A stretch of DNA of 64,000 bases, from positions 25,440 to 89,439 of the forward strand of contig NZ_JABMCE010000077.1 of the NCBI RefSeq assembly GCF_013359865.1, written 5' to 3'. Below, piece by piece: positions 13,100 through 21,362 of this stretch. Made by a program: the position numbers and the translations under genes. The notes below the pieces were generated by a model. That model saw only the letters and a program-made list of their open reading frames with translations. It was not told the DNA's origin and ran no database searches. This stretch comes from Curtobacterium pusillum (GTDB taxonomy: Bacteria; Actinomycetota; Actinomycetes; Actinomycetales; Microbacteriaceae). How positions within the stretch are numbered: the first letter of the stretch is position 1; each line of letters starts with the position of its first letter.

Positions 13100-14092
13100 T
13101 CAGTGCAGGCCGGCACCCGCGCGCAGCGAACCCACCGGGACGCCACCGCCCAGGACCTTCTCGCCCGTCGCCGTCATCACGTCCGCGACGCCCGCGGCGT
13201 CGACGATGCCGTTCCGCTCGAGCAGCGTCAGTGCCGCGAGGGTCCCGGCGCGCTGCGCACCGTCGAGGGTCTTCACCGCGACGGCCGCCCCGCCGGGGAG
13301 TCCCATCACCATGACGCCCTCGGCGCCGAGCTTGGCGAGCAGGCGGAGCCGTTCGATCGTGACGGTGTTGGCGCGCCCGATGCCGTCGATCGCCCACGGG
13401 TGGTCCAGCACGGCGTCGGTGAGCGCCGCGGTGTCGGGCTCTGCCCGTGCGACGACGCCGGCGAAGCCCCGCGCGAGACCGGCGAGGGTGAGCGGGAACA
13501 CGGGAGCACCGCAGCCGTCGGTGCCGACGACGTCGACCGTCTCGTGCGTGAACTCCTCGACCGTCGCGCGGACCCGCTCCTGGAGCGGATGCGTGATCTC
13601 GAGGTACGTGTCCTCGTCCCACCCGTTGACCCGGCAGGCGGCGAGCATGCCGGCGTGCTTGCCGGAGCAGTTCATCGCCAGTCGTCGGGGTTCGGTCATC
13701 GTGCGTGCGGTCGCGCGGTCGAAGGGCAGGTCGGGCGGGCAGCCGAGGTCCGACTCGACGTGGTCGAACGACTCGAGCATGTGCAGCGCGATGGCCTGGT
13801 GCGCGGCGGTACCGGCGTGGCTGGCAGTGGTGAGGACGAGTTCCTCGTCGGAGAACACCGCTCCGGCCCTGCGGACCGCGAGCGCCTGGAACGGCTTCAT
13901 GGTCGAGCGGGGGTAGATGCTCGCCTGCACGTCGCCGACCGAGTCGATGACGGTCCCGTCGGCGGCGACCACCACGCCGGCGCCGACGTGCCGGCTCTCG
14001 TCGAACCCGTTGCGGTCGAGGACCGCCAGTTCGACCGACCCGTCGGCGGTGAGAGGATGGCGATCAGTGCGGACGTCGGAGCTCACCGTCAT
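13100..14092 (-). CDS. Asparaginase II family protein
   Basis: 330 residues, typical of the actinobacterial/rhizobial asparaginase II family, which hydrolyses L-asparagine to aspartate and ammonia in the cytoplasm. Family-like blocks visible are DVQASIYPRSTMKPFQALA, SHAGTAAHQAIALHML, NCSGKHAGMLAACRVNGW and VGTDGCGAPVFPLTLAGLARG in part. The ATG at 14092 is supported by TACGAT exactly six bases upstream on the minus strand, a leaderless arrangement seen across this window. The gene is divergent from osmC (33 bases between starts) and convergent with the unknown membrane gene. The large open frame continuing upstream on this strand across ispC and rseP is a GC-driven shadow and is not part of the gene. 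Confidence 0.88.
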   Translation of the reverse strand: MTVSSDVRTDRHPLTADGSVELAVLDRNGFDESRHVGAGVVVAADGTVIDSVGDVQASIYPRSTMKPFQALAVRRAGAVFSDEELVLTTASHAGTAAHQAIALHMLESFDHVESDLGCPPDLPFDRATARTMTEPRRLAMNCSGKHAGMLAACRVNGWDEDTYLEITHPLQERVRATVEEFTHETVDVVGTDGCGAPVFPLTLAGLARGFAGVVARAEPDTAALTDAVLDHPWAIDGIGRANTVTIERLRLLAKLGAEGVMVMGLPGGAAVAVKTLDGAQRAGTLAALTLLERNGIVDAAGVADVMTATGEKVLGGGVPVGSLRAGAGLH

Positions 14093-14098
14093 GCCGCA

Positions 14099-14104
14099 AT
14101 CGTA
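14099..14104 (-). promoter_or_regulatory. -10 element (TACGAT) of the asparaginase gene
   Basis: On the minus strand TACGAT is followed by six bases and then the ATG at 14092, which predicts a transcript starting at or next to the start codon. Confidence 0.55.
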
Positions 14105-14125
14105 CCGAGCCGGAGGAGCCTCACC

Positions 14126-14602
14126 GTGACCGACCACTCCTACGAGGTATCCGTCCGCTGGACCGGGAACCACGGCACCGGGACGAGCGGCTACCGCGAG
14201 TACGGCCGCGATCACGACGTCCTCGCCCCGGGCAAGGCTGACATCGCGGGCTCGGCCGATCCGACGTTCCGCGGCGACCGCGACCGGTGGAACCCCGAGG
14301 AACTCGTCGTCGCCGCGCTCGCGCAGTGCCACATGCTCAGCTACCTCCACGTCGCGGTGACGCAGGGCTTCACCGTGGTCGACTACGAGGACCGCGCGAC
14401 CGCGAGCCTGAACCTCAACCGGGACGGCTCCGGCGAGCTCACCGAGGCGACGCTGCACCCGGTGGTGACGATCCTCGAGGCGGATCGTGTCGCGGATGCC
14501 GAGGCCGCGCACGCGATGGCGAACAGCCTCTGCTTCATCGCCCGGTCGGTGGCGTTTCCTGTGCACCACGTCCCGCGCACCAAGGTCCGTACGGCACACT
14601 AG
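14126..14602 (+). CDS. OsmC family protein
   Basis: 158 residues. OsmC/Ohr proteins are small cytoplasmic peroxidases that reduce organic hydroperoxides with a pair of cysteines. Two cysteines are present, Cys68 (AALAQCHMLSYLH) and Cys136 (MANSLCFIARSV), at the expected separation. The N-terminal FRGDRDRWNPEELVVAAL block is also family-like. The GTG at 14126 is preceded by a strong GGAGGAG at 14112-14118, which fixes the start. It lies divergent to the asparaginase gene and six bases before the FKBP lipoprotein gene. Substrate preference cannot be judged from sequence alone. Confidence 0.88.
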   Translation: MTDHSYEVSVRWTGNHGTGTSGYREYGRDHDVLAPGKADIAGSADPTFRGDRDRWNPEELVVAALAQCHMLSYLHVAVTQGFTVVDYEDRATASLNLNRDGSGELTEATLHPVVTILEADRVADAEAAHAMANSLCFIARSVAFPVHHVPRTKVRTAH

Positions 14603-14608
14603 GTCCTC

Positions 14609-15580
14609 GTGAAGCGTCTGCGTCTCCTCCCGATCGCCCTCGTCCCCGCCGTCGTGCTGGGACTCGCCGCGTGCTCCGGATCCGGGTCGAGCGACTCGTC
14701 GGCCACCCCGAGCGCGTCGTCGAGCGCGACCGCGGCGGCGATCACGTCCTGTCCCGATCCGGGCTCGGCCTCGAAGGCGATCACGGTCACCGGGTCGTTC
14801 GGCGGCACGACGGCACCGACGGTGAAGTTCTCCGGCGGCATCACGGTGAAGAAGCCGCAGGCCAGCACGGTCGTGCAGGGCAAGGGCACGGCGCTGAAGG
14901 ACGGCGACTACGCGCAGGTCTCGTACAGCGTGTACCAGGCGTCGAACGCGAAGAAGCTCGGCACGGTCGGTTTCGACCAGGGCAACCCGCAGGTCCTCTC
15001 GGTCGGCGGCTCCGGCTTCGGAGCACTGCTGGCCTGCGCGAACGTGGGCGACCGCATCGCAGCGGTCGGCCAGTCGTCGGCGCTCGGCTTCAACACCGGC
15101 GGCGAGATCGTCGTCGTCGCGGACGTCGTCGCGCAGACCCCGACGAAGTCGACCGGCACGCCGCAGACGCAGGACCCGAAGCTCCCGACGGTCAAGGACA
15201 AGGCCGACGGCGAGCCGGAGATCACGATCCCGAAGGGTGTCGCGGCTCCGAAGAAGACCACGCCCGAGGTCATCAAGCAGGGCAACGGCGCGACGATCGC
15301 CGACGGCGACACCGCTCTCGTGCAGTACAAGGGCGTCGTCTACGACACCGGCAAGGAGTTCGACTCCTCGTGGTCGAAGGGCGCGCCGACGACCTTCACG
15401 GTCTCCGAGGGCTCGCTCATCAAGGGGTTCGTGACGGGGCTCGTCGGCCAGAAGATCGGCTCGCAGGTCCTCATCGTCGTCACGCCGGAGGACGGCTACG
15501 GCGCGAACCCGCAGGAGGGCTCGGGCATCCCGAAGAACGCCACGCTCGTCTTCGTGGTCGACATCCTCGCGAAGGGCTGA
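14609..15580 (+). CDS. FKBP-type peptidyl-prolyl isomerase lipoprotein, two FKBP-like modules
   Basis: 323 residues. The N-terminus is a lipoprotein signal: basic MKRLR, hydrophobic core, lipobox LAAC with Cys22, then a Ser-rich spacer. The C-terminal ~110 residues are a clear FKBP domain (DTALVQYKGVVYDTGKEFDSS, LIKGFVTGLVGQKIGSQVLI, YGANPQEGSGIP). The first half (about residues 55-175) has the same order of elements (LKDGDYAQVSYSVY, NVGDRIAAVG, VVVADV) but lacks the active-site motifs, so it is probably a degenerate second FKBP module. It should assist folding of secreted proteins outside the membrane. CACACT lies eight bases before the GTG. It is followed after three bases by ispC. Confidence 0.88.
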   Translation: MKRLRLLPIALVPAVVLGLAACSGSGSSDSSATPSASSSATAAAITSCPDPGSASKAITVTGSFGGTTAPTVKFSGGITVKKPQASTVVQGKGTALKDGDYAQVSYSVYQASNAKKLGTVGFDQGNPQVLSVGGSGFGALLACANVGDRIAAVGQSSALGFNTGGEIVVVADVVAQTPTKSTGTPQTQDPKLPTVKDKADGEPEITIPKGVAAPKKTTPEVIKQGNGATIADGDTALVQYKGVVYDTGKEFDSSWSKGAPTTFTVSEGSLIKGFVTGLVGQKIGSQVLIVVTPEDGYGANPQEGSGIPKNATLVFVVDILAKG

Positions 15581-15583
15581 CCG

Positions 15584-16669
15584 GTGCCGGCCAGGCGCCG
15601 CATCGTCGTCCTCGGCAGTACGGGTTCGATCGGCACCCAGGCCCTCGACGTCGTCGCCCGCAACCCGGACCGTTTCGAGGTCGTCGGTCTCACCGCCGGC
15701 AGCAACCGCGACCTCGTCGCCGAACAGGCCGAGCGCTTCGGCGTCCGGGACACCGCGTTCGGCGCCGAGGACTCGGAGCGCCTCGTCCGCAGCGTCGAGG
15801 CCGACGTGGTCCTGAACGGCATCACCGGCTCGGTGGGACTCGGCCCGACCCTGGCCGCACTGGAGTCCGGCGCGACGCTGGCCCTCGCCAACAAGGAGAG
15901 CCTCATCGTGGGCGGCCCGCTCGTGCAGGCCGCCGCGGCACCCGGGCAGATCGTGCCCGTCGACAGCGAGCACTCCGCGATCGCGCAGGCCCTCCGCTCC
16001 GGGACCGCCGAGGAGGTCCACCGCCTCGTGCTCACGGCGAGCGGCGGTCCGTTCCGCGGGCGCTCCCGTGCGGAACTCGCGGACGTCACGCCGGCGCAGG
16101 CCCTGGCGCACCCGACGTGGGACATGGGCCTGGTCGTCACGACGAACTCCGCCACGCTCGTGAACAAGGGTCTCGAGGTCATCGAGGCGCACCTGCTCTT
16201 CGGCGTCCCGTACGACCGCATCGACGTCACCGTTCACGCACAGTCGATCGTCCACTCGATGGTCGAGTTCGTCGACGGCTCGACGATCGCGCAGGCGTCG
16301 CCGCCGGACATGCGGCTGCCGATCGCGCTCGGCCTCGCGTGGCCCGAGCGCGTCCCGGGCGTCGGTGTCCCGCTCGACTGGACGACCGCGAGCACCTGGA
16401 CGTTCGAGCCGCTCGACACCGAGGCCTTCGGGGCGGTGGCCCTCGCGAAGCGCGTGGGTGAGCTCGGCGGGACCTTCCCGGCGGTGTTCAACGCCGCGAA
16501 CGAGCAGGCCGTCGCCGCCTTCCACGCGGGGGCGATCGGTTTCCTCGACATCGTCGACACGGTCGAGCGCGTCGTCGACGCGCACACCGCGGGGGAGTCG
16601 TCCCTCGACGGCGTGCTGGCGGCGGAGCGGTGGGCCCGCACCGCGGCGGACCGCGCGCTGACCCGCTGA
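15584..16669 (+). CDS. ispC: 1-deoxy-D-xylulose 5-phosphate reductoisomerase
   Basis: 361 residues; makes 2-C-methyl-D-erythritol 4-phosphate with NADPH, the committed step of the MEP isoprenoid pathway. The NADPH-binding start [17 protein letters not shown] is present, as are [11 protein letters not shown], the substrate-binding [13 protein letters not shown] and the flexible-loop ASGGPFRG. It shares the pathway with ispG about 3.5 kb downstream, the usual actinobacterial neighbourhood with rseP between. The GTG start lies three bases after the FKBP stop, so the two are probably cotranscribed. A 12-bp hairpin follows the stop. Confidence 0.96.
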   Translation: MPARRRIVVLGSTGSIGTQALDVVARNPDRFEVVGLTAGSNRDLVAEQAERFGVRDTAFGAEDSERLVRSVEADVVLNGITGSVGLGPTLAALESGATLALANKESLIVGGPLVQAAAAPGQIVPVDSEHSAIAQALRSGTAEEVHRLVLTASGGPFRGRSRAELADVTPAQALAHPTWDMGLVVTTNSATLVNKGLEVIEAHLLFGVPYDRIDVTVHAQSIVHSMVEFVDGSTIAQASPPDMRLPIALGLAWPERVPGVGVPLDWTTASTWTFEPLDTEAFGAVALAKRVGELGGTFPAVFNAANEQAVAAFHAGAIGFLDIVDTVERVVDAHTAGESSLDGVLAAERWARTAADRALTR

Positions 16670-16673
16670 CGCG

Positions 16674-16711
16674 CGCCGCGCCTCCAGGCAGACCGTCCAG
16701 GAGGCGCGGCG
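16674..16711 (+). terminator. Hairpin after ispC
   Basis: CGCCGCGCCTCC (16674-16685) and GGAGGCGCGGCG (16700-16711) form a perfect 12-bp stem with a 14-base loop, starting five bases after the ispC stop. No U-tract follows, as is common in high-GC actinobacteria. Confidence 0.75.
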
Positions 16712-16754
16712 TGTCTCCCAGACAGCGCTCGGCTCCGTCATGGGAAGCGTCCCG

Positions 16755-16760
16755 TACCCT
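16755..16760 (+). promoter_or_regulatory. -10 element (TACCCT) of rseP
   Basis: TACCCT is followed by six bases and the GTG at 16767, which supports that codon over the in-frame ATG at 16740 that would lie upstream of the promoter. Confidence 0.5.
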
Positions 16761-16766
16761 TTCCCG

Positions 16767-18101
16767 GTGACCGTCGAATCCGTCCTGCTCTTCGTCCTCG
16801 GCGTGGTCGTCTTCATCATCGGCCTGCTGGTCTCGATCGGACTCCACGAGCTCGGGCACCTGTCCTTCGCGAAGCTGTTCAACGTCAAGGTGACGCAGTA
16901 CTCGCTGGGCTTCGGCAAGGCGATGTGGTCCTTCACGCGCGGTGACACCGAGTACGGCATCCGCCCGATCCTGCTCGGTGGCTACATCTCGATGGTCGGC
17001 ATGCTCAAGCCGCGTGCGTCGGGCCGGCCGAACGCGATCACGAACACCGGCATGTACGGCGCGTTCGTGCAGGACGCCCGCCAGGCGAGTGCCGAGCAGA
17101 TCGCGGACTCGGGCGGCGACGACTCCCGCGCGTTCTACCGTCTGACGCCGTGGAAGCGCATCATCGTGATGGTCGCGGGCCCGGCGATGAACCTGGTCAT
17201 CGGCGTCGTCCTGTTCGGGGTGCTGCTCGTCGGCTTCGGCGCGCCGACCACCACCTTCACGTCCAGCGTCGACTGCGTCCTCCCGACGAGTCAGGCGACC
17301 ACGTGCACGAGCAGCGACGCGGTCTCGCCGGCGAAGCAGGCCGGCATCCGCGCCGGGGACGTCGTCCTCTCGGTGAACGGGAAGCAGGACCCGACGATCA
17401 CCGAGGTGTCGGAGGTCTTCCAGGAGTCCGCGGGTGCGGACGTCACCGTCGTGGTGTCCCGTGACGGCACGGAGAAGACGCTGCACGTCACACCGACCAC
17501 GGCCACGCGGGACGTGTACACGAGCGACGGCACGGTCGCGAAGAACGACGACGGCACGACGAAGACGCAGCAGGTCGGCGTCGTGGGCGTCAGCATCGGG
17601 CAGTCGCTCGTCCGGCAGTCGCCCGCGGCGGTGCTCCCGGCGACGGGCGCGCAGATCTCGGCCTCGGCGCACCTCATCATCGACCTGCCGCAGCGCCTCG
17701 TCGCGGTGTGGAACGCGGCGTTCGGCACGCAGGAGCGGTCGCAGGACAGCCCGGTGTCGGTCGTCGGCGTCGGCCGCGCGATCGGCGAGGTGTCGTCGAT
17801 GAGCGGCGTGCCCGTGATCGACAAGGCGTACACGATCCTCGGTCTGCTGGCGTCGCTCAACATCGGCCTGTTCGTGCTCAACATGGTGCCGCTCCTGCCG
17901 CTCGACGGCGGACACATCGCGGGCGCGATCTGGGAGTCGGTGAAGCGCCGCTCGTTCGCGCTCGTCGGCAAGTCGGACCCGGGGCCGATCGACCTCGCGA
18001 AGACGATGCCGTTGACGATGGTCGTGGTGGTGCTGCTCGCGGGGATGAGCGCGCTCCTCATCTACGCAGACATCGTCCGTCCCGTGAACCTCTTCGGGTA
18101 G
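16767..18101 (+). CDS. rseP: Site-2 intramembrane metalloprotease (RseP/Rip1 family)
   Basis: 444 residues from the GTG at 16767. Zinc-binding HELGH is at residues 27-31 inside the first membrane helix. A PDZ region follows (about 170-270: AGIRAGDVVLSVNGKQDP), and the second catalytic block NMVPLLPLDGGHI is near residues 371-383. Such proteases cut membrane-bound anti-sigma factors and other membrane proteins. An ATG 27 bases upstream would add MGSVPYPFP; I prefer GTG because family members begin close to this point (ESVLLFVLG) and a -10 hexamer ends six bases before it. The position between ispC and ispG is conserved in actinobacteria. Confidence 0.92.
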   Translation: MTVESVLLFVLGVVVFIIGLLVSIGLHELGHLSFAKLFNVKVTQYSLGFGKAMWSFTRGDTEYGIRPILLGGYISMVGMLKPRASGRPNAITNTGMYGAFVQDARQASAEQIADSGGDDSRAFYRLTPWKRIIVMVAGPAMNLVIGVVLFGVLLVGFGAPTTTFTSSVDCVLPTSQATTCTSSDAVSPAKQAGIRAGDVVLSVNGKQDPTITEVSEVFQESAGADVTVVVSRDGTEKTLHVTPTTATRDVYTSDGTVAKNDDGTTKTQQVGVVGVSIGQSLVRQSPAAVLPATGAQISASAHLIIDLPQRLVAVWNAAFGTQERSQDSPVSVVGVGRAIGEVSSMSGVPVIDKAYTILGLLASLNIGLFVLNMVPLLPLDGGHIAGAIWESVKRRSFALVGKSDPGPIDLAKTMPLTMVVVVLLAGMSALLIYADIVRPVNLFG

Positions 18102-18123
18102 CGACGGCGCCGGGGCGGCCCAC

Positions 18124-18129
18124 TACGCT
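18124..18129 (+). promoter_or_regulatory. -10 element (TACGCT) of the NCS1 permease gene
   Basis: TACGCT is followed by six bases and then the ATG at 18136; leaderless arrangement. No convincing -35 element. Confidence 0.5.
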
Positions 18130-18135
18130 CTGTCC

Positions 18136-19581
18136 ATGAGCACAGCTCCGGAAGTCCGCGCCGTCGAGCGGCAGGGCCTCGACGTCATCGCCGAGTCCGA
18201 TCGGAAGGGTCGCCCGAGTGGGTTGTTCTGGCCCTGGTTCGCCGCCAACATCTCGGTGCTCGGCCTGAGCTACGGGTCGTTCGTCCTCGGGTTCGGCATC
18301 TCGTTCTGGCAGGCCACGATCGTCTCGGTGATCGGCGTCGCGTTCTCGTTCCTGCTCTGCGGGATCGTCGCGACCGCGGGCAAACGGGGGTCCGCGCCGA
18401 CGATGGTGCTGAGCCGGGCGGCGTTCGGTGTGCGGGGCAACCGCCTGCCGTCGTTCCTCAGCTGGATCCTCACGGTCGGGTGGGAGACCTCGCTCGCGGC
18501 CCTCGCCGTCCTGGCGACGTCGACGGTGTTCCGCGAGGTCGGCTGGGACGACGGGGTCGTGACGAAGCTCGTCGCGCTCGTCGTGGTCGCCGCCCTCGTC
18601 ATCGGTGCCGGCGTCGCCGGCTTCGACGTGATCATGCGCCTGCAGACCTGGATCACGGTCGTCACGGGCGTGCTCACCGTCGTCTACGTCATGCTCGCCG
18701 TGCCGTCGATCGACCTCGGTGCGGTCGCGGCGCTCCCGTCGGGGAGTGCGCAGAACGTCGTCGGTGCCCTCGTGCTGGTCATGACGGGGTTCGGGCTCGG
18801 CTGGGTGAACGCGGCCGCCGACTACTCCCGGTACCTGCCGCGGTCGTCCTCGACCGGTGGTGTGGTGTGGTGGACGACGTTCGGCGGCGCGCTCGCGCCG
18901 GCGATCCTCGTCGTGGTGGGCATCCTGCTCGCCGGGTCGTCGAAGGACCTCAGTGATGCGATCGGCGCGGACCCGATCGGAGCGCTCACCACGGTCCTGC
19001 CGGTGTGGTTCCTCATCCCGTTCGCCCTGGTCGCGGTGCTCGGTCTCGTCGGCGGCGCGGTGCTCGACATCTACTCGTCGGGTCTGGCGCTGCTGAGCGC
19101 CGGCATCCGGATCCCTCGGCCCGTCGCGGCCGGCGTGGACGGCGTCGTCATGATCGCCGGCGCCGTCTACGTGGTCTTCTTCGCGAAGGACTTCATCTCG
19201 CCGTTCCAGGCGTTCCTCGTCACGCTCGGCGTCCCGATCGCGGCGTGGTGCGGTGTCTTCGTCGCCGACGTCCTGCTGCGTCGCCGCGCGTACGCCGAGG
19301 ACGAGCTCGACGACCGTCGCGGGCGGTACGGGGACGTCCGCTGGGGTGCGATCGCGCTCGTGGTGGTCGGCACCGGGCTGGGGTGGGGACTCGTGACGAA
19401 CACGTACGGCGTGCCGTCCTGGCTGGGTTGGCAGGGCTACCTGCTCGAGCCGTTCGGCCTCGGCGGACGTGACGGGGCCTGGGCGTACGCGAACCTCGGG
19501 GTCCTCGTCGCGCTCGTCGTCGGCTTCCTCGGCACGCTGGTGTCCTCCCGCGCGGCTGTCCGCCGGCAGGAGCTGGCGTGA
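18136..19581 (+). CDS. NCS1-family nucleobase/related compound permease
   Basis: 481 residues with about 12 hydrophobic helices. NCS1 transporters move purines, cytosine, uracil, allantoin, hydantoins or thiamine with protons or sodium. Family features visible are the early helix SYGSFVLGFGISFWQATIVS, the GWVNAAADYSRYLPRS region (the N-A-A-D-Y-S-R-Y pattern is characteristic) and a long charged loop before the last helices (RRRAYAEDELDDRRGRYGDV). The substrate is not predictable. The next gene, a cysteine hydrolase, overlaps by 4 bases (GTGA), so the pair probably imports and hydrolyses one amide- or ureide-type compound (inference). Both interrupt the usual rseP-ispG order. Confidence 0.9.
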   Translation: MSTAPEVRAVERQGLDVIAESDRKGRPSGLFWPWFAANISVLGLSYGSFVLGFGISFWQATIVSVIGVAFSFLLCGIVATAGKRGSAPTMVLSRAAFGVRGNRLPSFLSWILTVGWETSLAALAVLATSTVFREVGWDDGVVTKLVALVVVAALVIGAGVAGFDVIMRLQTWITVVTGVLTVVYVMLAVPSIDLGAVAALPSGSAQNVVGALVLVMTGFGLGWVNAAADYSRYLPRSSSTGGVVWWTTFGGALAPAILVVVGILLAGSSKDLSDAIGADPIGALTTVLPVWFLIPFALVAVLGLVGGAVLDIYSSGLALLSAGIRIPRPVAAGVDGVVMIAGAVYVVFFAKDFISPFQAFLVTLGVPIAAWCGVFVADVLLRRRAYAEDELDDRRGRYGDVRWGAIALVVVGTGLGWGLVTNTYGVPSWLGWQGYLLEPFGLGGRDGAWAYANLGVLVALVVGFLGTLVSSRAAVRRQELA

Positions 19582-20126
19582 GTGCCCTGGACGGCGTCCC
19601 CGACGACGCCTGGCTCGTCGTCATCGACGTGCAGGAGGTCTTCACGGGGGACAGCCCGTGGGCGGCTCCGCGGTTCGACCACGCCGTCGCGGGCATCGAG
19701 CGGCTGCTCCCGCGGTTCACCGGACGGACCGTGTTCACCCGCTTCGTGGCGCCGGAGCGCCCGGAGGGCAGCTGGACGCAGTACTACCGGGACTGGCCCT
19801 TCGCCCTCGTGCCGGGCGCCGACCCCCTCTGGGACCTGACCGAACCGTTCCGGACCGCCGCAGCGGACCGAGGCGACCCCGTCGTCACCGAGTCGACCTT
19901 CGGCAAGTGGGGGACCAGCCTCCAGGCCATCACCGGCGACCACCCACACCTGGTCCTGGCCGGCGTCTCGACGGACTGCTGCGTGCTGTCGACCGCGCTC
20001 GCGGCGGCGGACGCCGGCGCCACCGTGACGGTCGTGGCGGACGCGTGCGCGGGCGCGAGCGATGACGACCACGAGCGTGCCCTCGCGGCGATGCGGCTCT
20101 ACGCGCCGCTCGTCACCGTGGTCTGA
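19578..20126 (+). CDS. Isochorismatase-like cysteine hydrolase
   Basis: 182 residues, the usual size for the family. The catalytic triad is visible: Asp17 (VVIDVQE), Lys110 (STFGKWG) and Cys135 in [12 protein letters not shown]. Members include nicotinamidase, N-carbamoylsarcosine amidase and ureidoacrylate hydrolase; this sequence does not single out one of them. The GTG start overlaps the permease stop, which implies coupled function. It ends 37 bases before ispG, which has its own leaderless promoter, so the pair is a separate unit. Confidence 0.88.
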   Translation: MSALDGVPDDAWLVVIDVQEVFTGDSPWAAPRFDHAVAGIERLLPRFTGRTVFTRFVAPERPEGSWTQYYRDWPFALVPGADPLWDLTEPFRTAAADRGDPVVTESTFGKWGTSLQAITGDHPHLVLAGVSTDCCVLSTALAAADAGATVTVVADACAGASDDDHERALAAMRLYAPLVTVV

Positions 20127-20150
20127 TCGGGAACGGTCGACCACTGCGCG

Positions 20151-20156
20151 TAGAGT
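20151..20156 (+). promoter_or_regulatory. -10 element (TAGAGT) of ispG
   Basis: TAGAGT is followed by seven bases and GTG at 20164, choosing this start over the in-frame GTG at 20173. Confidence 0.5.
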
Positions 20157-20163
20157 GCACCTC

Positions 20164-21318
20164 GTGCCTGCAGTGAACCTCGGTCTGCCGAAAGTCCCCG
20201 AAACCCTCGCGCCGCGCCGCAAGTCCCGGCAGATCCGAGTGGGCAAGGTCCTCGTGGGCGGCGACGCACCGGTGTCCGTCCAGTCGATGACCACGACGCC
20301 GACGACGAACATCAACGCCACCCTCCAGCAGATCGCCGAGCTCACCGCCTCAGGGTGCGACATCGTCCGCGTGGCCGTCCCCAGCCAGGACGACGCCGAC
20401 GCGCTGCCGATCATCGCGAAGAAGTCGCAGATCCCGGTCATCGCCGACATCCACTTCCAGCCGAAGTACGTCTTCCAGGCCATCGACGCCGGGTGCGCCG
20501 CGGTCCGGGTGAACCCGGGCAACATCCGGAAGTTCGACGACCAGGTCGGCGCGATCGCCCGTGCCGCGAAGGACGCCGGCGTCTCGCTCCGCATCGGCGT
20601 GAACGCGGGGTCGCTCGAGCCGAGCCTGCTGCAGAAGTACGGCAAGGCCACTCCCGAGGCGCTCGTCGAGTCCGCGGTGTGGGAAGCGAGCCTCTTCGAG
20701 GAGCACGACTTCCACGACTTCAAGATCTCGGTCAAGCACAACGACCCGATCGTCATGGTGAAGGCCTACCGTCAGCTCGCCGAGGCGGGGGACTGGCCGC
20801 TGCACCTCGGGGTCACCGAGGCCGGGCCGGAGTTCCAGGGCACGATCAAGAGCGCCACGGCGTTCGGCATCCTGCTCGCCGAGGGCATCGGCGACACCAT
20901 CCGTGTGTCGCTCTCCGCCCCGCCCGCGCAGGAGGTCAAGGTCGGCCTGCAGATCCTGCAGTCGCTGAACCTCCGCGAGCGCAAGCTCGAGATCGTCTCC
21001 TGCCCGAGCTGCGGCCGCGCGCAGGTCGACGTCTACCAGCTCGCGAACGACGTGACGAAGGGGCTCGAGGGCATGACCGTCCCGCTCCGCGTCGCCGTCA
21101 TGGGCTGCGTCGTGAACGGCCCCGGCGAGGCGCGCGAGGCCGACCTCGGTGTCGCGTCCGGCAACGGTAAGGGCCAGATCTTCGTCAAGGGCAAGGTCAT
21201 CAAGACCGTGCCCGAGGCCGAGATCGTCGAGACCCTCATCACCGAGGCGAACCGCATCGCCGACGAGATGGGCCCCGCTGCCGCGACCGGCAAGCCCGAG
21301 GTCGTCACCACCGCTTAG
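20164..21318 (+). CDS. ispG: 4-hydroxy-3-methylbut-2-enyl diphosphate synthase
   Basis: 384 residues; the iron-sulfur enzyme that converts methylerythritol cyclodiphosphate to HMBPP in the MEP pathway. The TIM-barrel half carries [28 protein letters not shown] and RVNPGNI. The C-terminal half carries the cluster cysteines in SCPSCGR and [11 protein letters not shown]. An earlier in-frame start exists at 20062 but would overlap the hydrolase gene; GTG 20164 matches the leaderless promoter and gives a family-like N-terminus. It is followed by proS with its own promoter. Confidence 0.96.
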   Translation: MPAVNLGLPKVPETLAPRRKSRQIRVGKVLVGGDAPVSVQSMTTTPTTNINATLQQIAELTASGCDIVRVAVPSQDDADALPIIAKKSQIPVIADIHFQPKYVFQAIDAGCAAVRVNPGNIRKFDDQVGAIARAAKDAGVSLRIGVNAGSLEPSLLQKYGKATPEALVESAVWEASLFEEHDFHDFKISVKHNDPIVMVKAYRQLAEAGDWPLHLGVTEAGPEFQGTIKSATAFGILLAEGIGDTIRVSLSAPPAQEVKVGLQILQSLNLRERKLEIVSCPSCGRAQVDVYQLANDVTKGLEGMTVPLRVAVMGCVVNGPGEAREADLGVASGNGKGQIFVKGKVIKTVPEAEIVETLITEANRIADEMGPAAATGKPEVVTTA

Positions 21319-21347
21319 TCGACTGTCGTCGCCGATTAGCCGACTAA
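21315..21347. promoter_or_regulatory. Inverted repeat TTAGTCG/CGACTAA in the ispG-proS gap
   Basis: TTAGTCG (21315-21321) overlaps the ispG stop, and CGACTAA (21341-21347) lies just before the proS -10; a third near-copy TTAGCCGACTAA spans 21336-21347. It could be an operator or a weak terminator. Function unknown. Confidence 0.35.
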
Positions 21348-21350
21348 CAC

Positions 21351-21356
21351 TAGGCT
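21351..21356 (+). promoter_or_regulatory. -10 element (TAGGCT) of proS
   Basis: TAGGCT is followed by six bases and the GTG at 21363, a leaderless arrangement. Confidence 0.5.
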
Positions 21357-21362
21357 TGCCCC

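Noticed and set aside
16740..16766. ATG at 16740 as the rseP start
   Set aside because: The -10 hexamer TACCCT would then be inside the gene, and the added residues MGSVPYPFP are not typical of the family.
13103..16960. A very long minus-strand open frame running from the asparaginase gene across the FKBP, ispC and rseP genes
   Set aside because: Only the last 331 codons look like protein. The rest is Arg/Asp-rich shadow of the plus-strand genes, a common artefact at this GC content.
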